From positions 1 through 64,000 of the forward strand of contig NZ_NINX01000026.1 in assembly GCF_002188635.1 (NCBI RefSeq): DNA of 64,000 bases, read 5' to 3'. A program made the position numbers and the translations under genes. This stretch comes from Pigmentiphaga sp. NML030171 (GTDB lineage Bacteria > Pseudomonadota > Gammaproteobacteria > Burkholderiales > Burkholderiaceae_B). Position 1 is the stretch's first letter. The number at the start of each line of letters is the position of its first letter. This document shows, one piece after another, positions 17,279 through 24,966 of the stretch. The notes under the pieces were generated by a model. The model was not told the origin of the DNA. It searched no databases and saw only the letters and a program-made list of their open reading frames with translations.

Positions 17279-18232
17279 TCAGCGTATGCAGGAGGCGGCG
17301 CCGCTCAGGGCCGCTTCCGCTTCGCGCGCCAGCCGCTCGACCAGTTCACCGGCGGGCTCCAGTTTGTCGATCAGGCCGGCGCTTTGCCCGGCTTCCACCT
17401 TGCCCTGCGCCACGTCGCCGTCCTTGGCGGCCTGCCGCAAGGAACTGCGGGCGAACAAGGCATCCAGCTCGGCATCGTCGGCGCCGCGGTTGGCCGCCGC
17501 CTCGTACTCGGTCGAGAAGGCGTTCTTGACCATGCGGATGGGCGAGCGGCCACGGCCGACGATGGCGGTGTCGCCGATGCCGGCGTTCAGCACCAGGTCC
17601 TTGTAGGCGGCGTGCAGGCCCGATTCGGGCGTCAGCAGGAAGCGCGTGCCCAGTTGCGCGCCGCTGGCGCCCAGCGCCAGCATCGCGGCGATGCCCGCGC
17701 CGTCGGCGATGCCGCCCGCGCCGATGACTGGCACCGTCACCGCGTTGACCGTCGCCCGCACCAGCACCAGCGTGCCGACCTCGTCCGGGCCGGGATGGCC
17801 GCCGGCTTCGCCGCCCACCGCGATCACCGCGTCCACGCCCGCGTCCTCGGCCTTGCGGGCGTGCAGCGGGTTGGCCGTGACCTGTATCCACGTGACGCCG
17901 GCCTCCTTGAAGCGGCCGATGTGGGCCTTGGGGCCGCCCTGCGAGGCGATGATCACCGGCACCCCGGTTTCCAGCACGATGTCCAGGAATTCCGCCGCGC
18001 GCTTGTTGTACAGCGGGACGTTGACCGCGAAGGGCTGGCGCGTGCCGGCGCGCACGCGGGCGATGGCGGCGCGCAGGTCGTCGGGATACATGGGGCCGGC
18101 GGCGATCACGCCCAGGCCGCCGGCCTCGGAAACGGCCAGGGCCAGCTCGGCGTTGGACGAGGCCCAGCTCATGCCTCCCTGGACGATGGGGTGGCGGATG
18201 CCCAGGAGGGCGGTCAGTCGGGTAGCAAGCAT
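17279..18232 (-). CDS. NPD/nitronate monooxygenase-family FMN oxidoreductase
   Basis: A 317-residue TIM-barrel flavoprotein of the 2-nitropropane dioxygenase/enoyl-reductase family. IVQGGMSWASSNAELALAVSE and GVIAAGPMYP form the FMN-binding N-terminus; EAGGHPG, GAGGIADGAGIAAMLALGA and GTRFLLTPES are typical. Family members oxidise nitronates or act as FMN-dependent enoyl or ene-type oxidoreductases, and here an acyl-CoA-linked role is plausible from context. ATG 18232 is chosen because the domain begins there. It lies 40 bases downstream of an enoyl-CoA hydratase-like gene whose promoter has the shared operator, so it belongs to operon C. Confidence 0.85.
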   Translation of the reverse strand: MLATRLTALLGIRHPIVQGGMSWASSNAELALAVSEAGGLGVIAAGPMYPDDLRAAIARVRAGTRQPFAVNVPLYNKRAAEFLDIVLETGVPVIIASQGGPKAHIGRFKEAGVTWIQVTANPLHARKAEDAGVDAVIAVGGEAGGHPGPDEVGTLVLVRATVNAVTVPVIGAGGIADGAGIAAMLALGASGAQLGTRFLLTPESGLHAAYKDLVLNAGIGDTAIVGRGRSPIRMVKNAFSTEYEAAANRGADDAELDALFARSSLRQAAKDGDVAQGKVEAGQSAGLIDKLEPAGELVERLAREAEAALSGAASCIR

Positions 18233-18272
18233 GATTCGAGAGGGCAGTGTGGGAGGATTCGTAGGGATGCGC

Positions 18273-19004
18273 TCAGCCGGCTGAGGCACGGATCCGGTCG
18301 TTGACGCCGCGCGCGGCACGCACGGCGTCTTCCAGGGACAGCTCGTAGGCCTGCTGGAAGGCGCGCTTGGAGGCCGACAGGCCGGCCGGCGCGAACTGGG
18401 CCAGGCGCTCGGCCAGCGCGAGCGCGGCGGGGACCAGTTCGGCTTCCGGGACGATGCGGTTGATCATGCCCAGCGCGTAGGCGCGTTCGGCGTCGATGGG
18501 GTCGCCGGTGGCCACCAGTTCGAAGGCCGCCTTGGGGCCCACCTGCCGGATCAGGTTGGGAATCAGCATGCCGGCCGAGATGCCGTGCTTGACCTCGGGA
18601 TAGCCGAAGCGGGCGGCGGGGGCGGCCAGCACCAGATCGCTGCCCAGCGCCAGGCCGGCGCCCGCGCCGATGGCCGGGCCATTGACGGCGGCGATGACGG
18701 GCGTGCCCAGGCGCGCCACGATGGTGTTGATGTCGACCAGCAGGTCGCTGCGCCGGCTGGCCAGCTCCGGCTGCTCGCGCGCCAGGCGGCGGGCTTCTTC
18801 CAGGTCGGCGCCGGCGCAGAAACAGCTGCCCCGGGCGGCGATGACCACGCATCGCGTGTCGGGATCGGCATCGGCGCCATTGAAGGCGTCGACCAGGCCT
18901 TGCAGCATCGCCAGGCCGAGCGCGTTGCGCTTAGGATGGCGGTTCAGCGTCAGCAGCAGGACATGGCCGTATCGCTCGGCCAGCAGTTCGTTTTCCTCGA
19001 CCAC
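18273..19004 (-). CDS. Enoyl-CoA hydratase/isomerase-family protein (operon C), one-glutamate type
   Basis: A 243-residue crotonase-fold protein and first gene of operon C. Motifs are LNRHPKRNALG, CAGADLEEARR, GAGAGLALGSD and FGYPEVKHGIS. As in the operon B paralog, the first hydratase glutamate is glycine (GAGL) while the second is kept in YPEV. FELVATGDPIDAERAYALGMINRI matches the same region of that paralog, so the two probably act on related substrates. It is transcribed from the 42-nt element copy C. Confidence 0.86.
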   Translation of the reverse strand: MVEENELLAERYGHVLLLTLNRHPKRNALGLAMLQGLVDAFNGADADPDTRCVVIAARGSCFCAGADLEEARRLAREQPELASRRSDLLVDINTIVARLGTPVIAAVNGPAIGAGAGLALGSDLVLAAPAARFGYPEVKHGISAGMLIPNLIRQVGPKAAFELVATGDPIDAERAYALGMINRIVPEAELVPAALALAERLAQFAPAGLSASKRAFQQAYELSLEDAVRAARGVNDRIRASAG

Positions 19005-19023
19005 GGTGGCGTTTCCTTGAAAT

Positions 19024-19065
19024 ATAGTTGAGAAAGTAAACTATGTAGTTAATTTCGTCAACTTT
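19024..19065 (-). promoter_or_regulatory. 42-nt promoter/operator element, copy C
   Basis: Read on the minus strand, AAAGTTG...CAACTAT spans the same 42 bases as copies A and B. It includes TTGACG (-35), a 17-base spacer and TACTTT (-10), placed to transcribe the operon C hydratase-like gene. The internal TAGT and the half-sites keep the same spacing as in the other copies. Confidence 0.68.
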
Positions 19066-19073
19066 ATGGCGGC

Positions 19074-19973
19074 TCAGGCGTCCGGCGGCACGGCGCGCCC
19101 CTGCTGGAGCGAGCCGCGGTAGGCCTGGGGAGAGAGTCCGGTGCGCCGGGAGAAGAAGCGGCTGAAATAGGCCGCATCCGAGAAGCCCAGGTCCTGCGCG
19201 ATGCCGGCGACGGTGGCGTCGGTGGCCGCCAATTGGCGCCGAGCCTCGCGTACCAGCCGATCGTGCAGCATGTCGAGCGCGGAGAGCCCGCATACCGCCC
19301 GGCATATCCGGCTCAGGTGGTCCGGCGTGACCTGCAGCGCCGCGGCGAAGAAGGCCAGCGCATGCTCGCGGCGGAAGTGCAGTTCCAGCAACGCACGGTA
19401 CCGCTGGACCAGGGTGTCGCGCACCGCCTGCCGGGCATGAGCGGGTTCCCCCGAACTGGCCTGCCTCAGGAACCAGGTGGCGAGCAGGATCGCATGAGCC
19501 TTGAGCACTTCGGTGCGCCCCGGTTCGGCGCGGGCGAACTCGGCCCCCAGCCCTTCGAACAGGCTGGCCGCGCGTCCGGTTTCCTGCGCGAGTTCCTCCG
19601 GGCCGATGATCAGCGGGACGTCCAGCAGGCTGGCCAGGGCGGGAGCGGACGAGAAGGCGGCCTTGAGCAGGGCGGTGGGGACGGTGACCTGGCTGCCGGC
19701 GCTGCCGGGCCGGTAATGGAAGGCGTGGACGGTGCCGGGAGGGATCATCAGCGCGGCGGGCGCGGCAAGTCCGTGCCGCGCGCCATTCATCACGGCTTCG
19801 GCTCCGCCGCGCTCGATCAACTGGAACTGGTGCAGGCCTTCGTGCCGGTGGGCGGGAATCGTCCAGTCATGCAACACGCCGCGCACATCCATGGGTTCCC
19901 AGTGCAGGCAGTCGTCCGGCATGAAGTGCCTGACTTCCCGGAAGGCGACGGCGATCGGGGCGGGCGGTTTCAT
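19074..19973 (-). CDS. AraC-family transcriptional regulator, PobR-like
   Basis: A 299-residue regulator. Residues 1 to about 170 form a cupin sensor domain (HEGLHQFQLIERGGAEAVMNG, MIPPGTVHAFHY), and the last 100 form the two-helix-turn-helix AraC domain (VAGIAQDLGFSDAAYFSRFFSRRTGLSPQAYR). The sensor resembles PobR, which responds to 4-hydroxybenzoate, but the gene is not beside a pobA homolog. It is divergent from the Bug/TPP-enzyme operon, with about 110 bases between starts, so it probably controls that operon. Confidence 0.85.
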   Translation of the reverse strand: MKPPAPIAVAFREVRHFMPDDCLHWEPMDVRGVLHDWTIPAHRHEGLHQFQLIERGGAEAVMNGARHGLAAPAALMIPPGTVHAFHYRPGSAGSQVTVPTALLKAAFSSAPALASLLDVPLIIGPEELAQETGRAASLFEGLGAEFARAEPGRTEVLKAHAILLATWFLRQASSGEPAHARQAVRDTLVQRYRALLELHFRREHALAFFAAALQVTPDHLSRICRAVCGLSALDMLHDRLVREARRQLAATDATVAGIAQDLGFSDAAYFSRFFSRRTGLSPQAYRGSLQQGRAVPPDA

Positions 19974-20082
19974 GGGAGGTCGGATATGTGCAAGGCTCGC
20001 CGGTATTGTCCATTATTTTCCGTCCCTGTCCTATCTATAGTTCCCTCTACCGAGCCCGCAGAGGCAGAGCAAAGGAGACACC

Positions 20083-21060
20083 ATGGGCAGCAGGATGGGA
20101 TGGATAGGGGCGGGCGCGGCGGCATGGGGGCTTTCCTGCTCCGCGGCGTGGGCGCAGCCCGCCAGTACCGTGGTTTGGTCGGGGTTTCCGGTCGGCGGGC
20201 TGGGAGACCAGGTGTCGCGGCCGCTGATCGAGCAGTTGCGCTCGCGCTATCCGGGCACCATCGTGCTGGGCAGCAAGCCGGGCGCGGGCGGGCGCATCGC
20301 CGCGGAGTTCGTCAAGCGAGCGGCGCCGGACGGGGCGACCCTGTTGCAGGGGCCTTCGTCACCCATCGTCCTCTATCCGCACACCTACGGGGCCAGGCTC
20401 GCCTATTCGCCGCAGGCCGATTTCGTGCCCGTCGCGCCGCTGGCCTCGTATGCCATCTCGATGACGGTCGGGCCCGGCGTGCCGGACGAGGTCCGCACGC
20501 TGGCCGACTTCATCGCCTGGGTGAAGCGCCATCCCGAGAAGGCCAACTACGGCATCCCCGCCGCGGGTTCGGCACTGCATTTCGTCGGCGCCACCTTTGA
20601 CCGGCTGGCAAGCCTGGACATGAAGAGCGTGGCCTACAAGGGGGGAGCGCCGTTGCTGACCGATCTGCTGGGCGGCCAGGTGCCGGTGGCGTTCAACGTG
20701 ATCAGCGAAGTGTTGCCGCACCTCAAGACGGGGCGGCTGCGCTCGCTCGCCGTCAGCAGCCCGGAGCGCTGGCCCGCCGTGCCGGAGGTTCCCACCTTCG
20801 CCGAACTGGGGTATCGCGACATCGCGATGGTCGAATTCCTGGGCTGGTACGCGCCCGCGCGCACGCCGCCCGAACTGGTGGGCAGGCTCAATGCGGCCGT
20901 GCGGGACGCCTTGCAGACTCCGGAAATGACGGCCGTCTTCGCCAAGAATGGACTGATGCCGCTGATCGAAACGCCCGAGGCGTTCGCCGAACGGGTGCGC
21001 GAGGACACCGCGCGCTGGGCTCCCATCGTCAAGGCCACAGGCTTTACTCCCGAGGATTGA
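20083..21060 (+). CDS. Bug/TctC-family substrate-binding protein
   Basis: A 325-residue periplasmic receptor with a signal peptide cleaved after AWA near residue 22. Ligand-loop motifs are SGFPVGGLGDQVSRPLIEQL, GSKPGAGGRIAAEF and NYGIPAAGSALHFVGATF. AAAGGAGA precedes ATG. It begins an operon with a TPP-dependent enzyme three bases downstream and is divergent from an AraC/PobR-like regulator, which suggests uptake or sensing of a keto acid or aromatic acid used by that enzyme. No membrane subunits accompany it. Confidence 0.86.
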   Translation: MGSRMGWIGAGAAAWGLSCSAAWAQPASTVVWSGFPVGGLGDQVSRPLIEQLRSRYPGTIVLGSKPGAGGRIAAEFVKRAAPDGATLLQGPSSPIVLYPHTYGARLAYSPQADFVPVAPLASYAISMTVGPGVPDEVRTLADFIAWVKRHPEKANYGIPAAGSALHFVGATFDRLASLDMKSVAYKGGAPLLTDLLGGQVPVAFNVISEVLPHLKTGRLRSLAVSSPERWPAVPEVPTFAELGYRDIAMVEFLGWYAPARTPPELVGRLNAAVRDALQTPEMTAVFAKNGLMPLIETPEAFAERVREDTARWAPIVKATGFTPED

Positions 21061-21063
21061 AAC

Positions 21064-22812
21064 ATGACGCATGACCAGGCGCCCGGAAGGCCGCCAACGA
21101 CCAGCCTGACCGGAGCGCAGGTCCTGGTGCGCCTCCTGCAGGCCGAAGGGGTGCCCTATGTCTTCGGCATAGTGGGAGGCAAGCTGGCGCCCTTGCTGCA
21201 CGCGTTATCGCGCTCGTCCATTCCCTTCGTGGGCGTGCGCCACGAAGCCGCGGGCGCGATGATGGCGGCGGCGGTGCGGGCCGGATCCGGCCGCGTGGCC
21301 GTGGCGCTGGGGGAAATGGGGCCCGGGGGCCTGAACCTCGCGTCCGGCGCCGGCGTGGCTTTCAATAACAATCTCGCGGCCCTGCTGATCACGACCAACC
21401 AGCACCGGGCCGCCGCCTATCCGCATCATGGCATGTTCATGGACATGGATACGCGGGCGGTGCTGGCGCCGCTGACCAAATGGAATGCCGTGGTCCATGA
21501 TGCCCGCCGCCTTCCCGAACTGGTCAGGCGCGCCTTCCGCGAAGCGCTGGGAGGGCGCCCCGGACCGGTGCACCTGGACATTCCGCAGGATGTGCTGGCC
21601 AGCACGCATGATTGGCCGCTGGATGCCTTGGCGATCGCGCCGTCCCGCTACCGGGGCGTGGCCGGGCCGCGGCCCCCTGCGGCCCAGGTGCGGGAAGCGG
21701 CGAGCCTGCTCGCCCAGGCGCGCCGCCCCCTGATCGTCGCCGGCGGCGGCGTGGTCCAGGCGGGCGCCGCCGGCGGCGTACGCACGCTCGCGCAGCGCCT
21801 GCGCGCGCCTGTCGTGCCGACGCAGATGGCGCTTGGCGTCATATCCAGCGACAGCCAGCACTTCATCGGGCATGGCGGCTTGATCGCCGGCGCCGCGGTG
21901 GCGCGCGCGTTCGACCAGGCCGATGTCGTCGTCAGCCTGGGATGCAGGCATTCCTCATGGATGTGGGACGAGCGTGGTCCGCTCGTGCGCAGCCGGCACC
22001 GGGTGCTGAACGTCAATATCGATCCGTCGGCGCTGGGGGCGCCGGCGCTGCACGAGATCGGCATGCACAGCGATGTCCGCGAAGCGCTGGACGATCTGCT
22101 GGCGTGCCTGCCGCAAGAGCTGGCGGCGGTCGAGGACGGCTGGCTGGCGGGACTGCGGGCGGTGCGCGCCCGATACGAACAGGCCCTGGCGGCCATGGAT
22201 GCGCCCGTGGGGCAAGCCATGCATCCGGCGGCGCTGGCGCGCGCGATCGGCCAGGCCATCCCGGACGACGCCGTCGTGGTCTTCGATGGCGGACATACGA
22301 GCTTCTGGAGCAATGACCTGACGCCGGTGCGCGAGGTGCGTTCCCGGTTCCACGAGCCGGGCATGAGCCACCTGGGATTCGGGTTGCCGTATGCATTGGC
22401 CCTGAAGCTCCTGCATCCGGGGCGCGCCGTGTTCAACGTCACGGGGGACGGTTCGTTCGGCTTCACGCTGCAGGAGCTGGATACCGCCCGGCGTCATGGC
22501 CTGCCCGTCGTCAATATCATCCACAACAACGAGGCCTGGGGCATCATCCGCGCAGGACAGCGGGCGCAGGCGGATTTCGAGCTGGGCACGGGGTTGGAGG
22601 GGACGGACTATGCCGCCATCGCGCGCGGATTCGGCTGCCACGGCGAAACCGTGGCGCAGCCCGGCGACCTGGCGCCTGCGCTGGAGCGGGCGCTGGCCTC
22701 GGGGTTGCCCGCGGTGCTCGATTGCCGCACGGCATTCGTTCCGCATCCGGCGATGGCGGCGTTCGGCAGCATGAACCGCTACGGATTCGAGGCGCTGACC
22801 CGGCCGGCCTGA
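21064..22812 (+). CDS. Thiamine pyrophosphate-dependent enzyme (acetolactate synthase/benzoylformate decarboxylase-like)
   Basis: A 582-residue TPP enzyme with the three usual domains: N-terminal Pyr domain with FGIVGGKLAPLLHAL and the cofactor-activating glutamate in RHEAAGAMMA, a central Rossmann-like domain (LIVAGGGVVQAGA), and a C-terminal PP domain with GDGSFGFTLQELDTARRHGLP ending in HNNEAWG. Family members decarboxylate or ligate 2-keto acids, or act on oxalyl-CoA-like compounds; the exact substrate is not predictable. It follows a Bug receptor gene directly and probably acts on the bound compound or a product of it. Confidence 0.85.
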   Translation: MTHDQAPGRPPTTSLTGAQVLVRLLQAEGVPYVFGIVGGKLAPLLHALSRSSIPFVGVRHEAAGAMMAAAVRAGSGRVAVALGEMGPGGLNLASGAGVAFNNNLAALLITTNQHRAAAYPHHGMFMDMDTRAVLAPLTKWNAVVHDARRLPELVRRAFREALGGRPGPVHLDIPQDVLASTHDWPLDALAIAPSRYRGVAGPRPPAAQVREAASLLAQARRPLIVAGGGVVQAGAAGGVRTLAQRLRAPVVPTQMALGVISSDSQHFIGHGGLIAGAAVARAFDQADVVVSLGCRHSSWMWDERGPLVRSRHRVLNVNIDPSALGAPALHEIGMHSDVREALDDLLACLPQELAAVEDGWLAGLRAVRARYEQALAAMDAPVGQAMHPAALARAIGQAIPDDAVVVFDGGHTSFWSNDLTPVREVRSRFHEPGMSHLGFGLPYALALKLLHPGRAVFNVTGDGSFGFTLQELDTARRHGLPVVNIIHNNEAWGIIRAGQRAQADFELGTGLEGTDYAAIARGFGCHGETVAQPGDLAPALERALASGLPAVLDCRTAFVPHPAMAAFGSMNRYGFEALTRPA

Positions 22813-22828
22813 GCGCGGCGGCGCCGGG

Positions 22829-23698
22829 CTACACGCCCAGCAGTTCGCAGGCCGCCGCGAACAAATCCTGCGCCGGATCGGCCAGCCGGTCGCAGATGTC
22901 CAGATGGTGGCAGTCGGGTATTTCCAGCGTGCGCGTGACGTTGCGCGGCCAGCAGGCGGCGATCAGCCGGTTCTGGCGGCGGAACTCGTCCGTTTCGGAT
23001 GCCCCGACCGCGGCTATCAGCGGCACGCGGCGTTCAGGCACGAAATAGGCGGGCGACAGCGCGTCCACGCGCGCCGGCGTCAATTCGAGGTTGGCCAGGA
23101 ACGGCGCCTTGGCGACCGGTTCGAGGTCGTACAGCCCGCTCAGCGCCAGGCCGCCGCTGACGAGGTCGGGCGGCAGGTCCGTGGACCAGGCCTGCCAGCG
23201 CGCGGCCAGCATCATCGCGGTCAACTGGCCGCCGGCCGAGTGTCCGCTGGTCACGATGCGGCGGGCATCGAAACCCAGTTCGGCGGCATGGCGGTACAGC
23301 CAGGCATGGGCGCGCAGCATCTGCCGCACGATTTCCTCGATGGGCGTGGCGGGCGCCAGCCCGTAGTCGACGATGGCGACGGCGGCGCCGCGCGCGACAT
23401 AGGCGGGCGCGATCCAGGAAAAATCGGACTTGTTCAGCGCGCGCCAGTAGCCGCCGTGGATGAAGACCAGCAGCGGGGCGCCGGGCTCGCGCGGCGGAAA
23501 ATAGTCCAGGGTTTCGGCCGGCGTTTCGCCATACGGCAGTCCCAGCTGCGCGGCTTGCGTGCGGCGGGCCAGCGCGCCGTCGGCGGCCCAGCGGGCGGTA
23601 TAGGTGGGATGGTCGGGAATGCGGGCGAGGTTGTTGTACTCGTGTTCGCAGAATTCGGAGGTGAAGGCCGGATGGTCGTGCAGCGGATGGACGGGCAT
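22829..23698 (-). CDS. Alpha/beta hydrolase, kynurenine formamidase/carboxylesterase-like
   Basis: A 289-residue serine hydrolase. FIHGGYWRALNKSDFSW is the oxyanion-hole HGG motif, SGHSAGGQL carries the nucleophile serine, and the histidine lies in DCHHLDICDRL near the C-terminus. The N-terminal EYNNLARIPDHPTY region resembles bacterial arylformamidase-like esterases. It is convergent with the TPP-enzyme gene, separated by 16 bases, so it is probably not in that operon. The substrate is unknown. Confidence 0.82.
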   Translation of the reverse strand: MPVHPLHDHPAFTSEFCEHEYNNLARIPDHPTYTARWAADGALARRTQAAQLGLPYGETPAETLDYFPPREPGAPLLVFIHGGYWRALNKSDFSWIAPAYVARGAAVAIVDYGLAPATPIEEIVRQMLRAHAWLYRHAAELGFDARRIVTSGHSAGGQLTAMMLAARWQAWSTDLPPDLVSGGLALSGLYDLEPVAKAPFLANLELTPARVDALSPAYFVPERRVPLIAAVGASETDEFRRQNRLIAACWPRNVTRTLEIPDCHHLDICDRLADPAQDLFAAACELLGV

Positions 23699-23761
23699 GG
23701 CGTGTAGGTCGGATCGGGACGGCGAAGGCCGGAAGCGGCGCCTGGGGCGCCGCCCGGCAGT

Positions 23762-24175
23762 TTAACCATTCCGCGCGGGGAAGGTCCCGTCCACGTAGTA
23801 CCAGCGTCCGTCCTCGCGCACGAAGCGGCTGTTCTCGTGCAGCCGCTGGGCGCGTCCCGCCAGCCTGCTGCGGGCCACGAATTCCACCGTGGCGTGGTCG
23901 GCGTCCGCCTGCGCCGAGGCCCGCACCTCCAGGCCCAGCCACTTCAGGCCCGGTGGATCGGGTTCCAGGGCGGCCGGCCGGGTGGAGGGATGCCAGGTCG
24001 CCAGCACATAGTCATGCCTGCCCAGCACGTAGGCGCTGTAGCGGGACCGCATCAGCGCCGGCGCGTCGGGCGCCTGCAAATGGCCGGGACCCTGGTGCCA
24101 CCGGCCGCAGCATTGCGCATACGGACGGGGCAGCCCGCAGGGACACAATTGGTCTACATTAACGCCTGACTTCAT
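23762..24175 (-). CDS. YchJ-family protein with SEC-C zinc motif
   Basis: A 137-residue cytoplasmic protein. [16 protein letters not shown] at residues 11-26 is an SEC-C-type metal-binding motif, followed by [13 protein letters not shown] and [17 protein letters not shown], the hallmark of the YchJ/UPF0225 family. The biochemical role of the family is not established. It is divergent from yaaA, with only 17 bases between the start codons, so the two promoters must overlap the coding starts. Confidence 0.85.
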   Translation of the reverse strand: MKSGVNVDQLCPCGLPRPYAQCCGRWHQGPGHLQAPDAPALMRSRYSAYVLGRHDYVLATWHPSTRPAALEPDPPGLKWLGLEVRASAQADADHATVEFVARSRLAGRAQRLHENSRFVREDGRWYYVDGTFPARNG

Positions 24176-24192
24176 TTGCTCCGGTATCCGCC

Positions 24193-24966
24193 ATGCTGTT
24201 TCTTCTTTCCCCCGCCAAGAAACTGGATTACGACACGCCCGCGCACGTCGAGACGTCCACCCAGCCCTTGTTCGTGGATCGCGCCAAGAAGCTCATCTCG
24301 GTGTTGAAAACCAAGTCCGCCGACGACGTCGCGAGCCTCATGGACCTGAGCCCGGCGCTGGCCGAATTGAACGTGGCCCGCTACGCCAAGTGGACGCCGA
24401 AGTTTACGGCGGAAAACGCCAAGCAGGCGGTGCTGGCCTTCAACGGCGACGTCTACGAGGGGCTGGACGCTGGCACGCTGACGGCCCGCCAACTGGACTG
24501 GGCACAAGAGCACGTGGTCATCCTGAGCGGCCTGTACGGCGCGCTGCGGCCGCTGGACCTGATGCAGCCGTACCGGCTGGAGATGGGGACGCGGCTGGCG
24601 ACCCCCAAGGGCAAGAACCTGTACGAATACTGGGGCAGCGAACTGTCCGACTACCTGAACCAGCGCCAGGAGGCCGACCGGCATCCGGTCGTGGTGAACC
24701 TGGCTTCCGAGGAGTACTTCAAGGCGGTCGACCGCAAGGCGCTGAAGGCCCGCGTGATCCAGTGCGTGTTCGAGGACTGGAAGGGCGGGGCCTACAAGGT
24801 GATCAGCTTCCACGCCAAGCGTGCGCGGGGCCTGATGGCCCGCCACGCCATCGAGAAACGCATCGCCAAGCCCGAGGGCCTGCAGGGCTTCGATGCCGAC
24901 GGCTACGGCTACGACGCCTCGGCATCGAGCCCGGACCGGCTGGTGTTCCGCCGCAAGGCGGCCTGA
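24193..24966 (+). CDS. yaaA: Peroxide stress protein YaaA
   Basis: A 257-residue protein of the YaaA/DUF328 family; in E. coli YaaA is induced by OxyR and limits intracellular iron and DNA damage during hydrogen peroxide stress. Conserved stretches are [13 protein letters not shown] at the N-terminus, [33 protein letters not shown] and [15 protein letters not shown]. The length is normal. Its 3' end overlaps the end of the convergent metal ATPase gene by 58 bases. Confidence 0.9.
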   Translation: MLFLLSPAKKLDYDTPAHVETSTQPLFVDRAKKLISVLKTKSADDVASLMDLSPALAELNVARYAKWTPKFTAENAKQAVLAFNGDVYEGLDAGTLTARQLDWAQEHVVILSGLYGALRPLDLMQPYRLEMGTRLATPKGKNLYEYWGSELSDYLNQRQEADRHPVVVNLASEEYFKAVDRKALKARVIQCVFEDWKGGAYKVISFHAKRARGLMARHAIEKRIAKPEGLQGFDADGYGYDASASSPDRLVFRRKAA

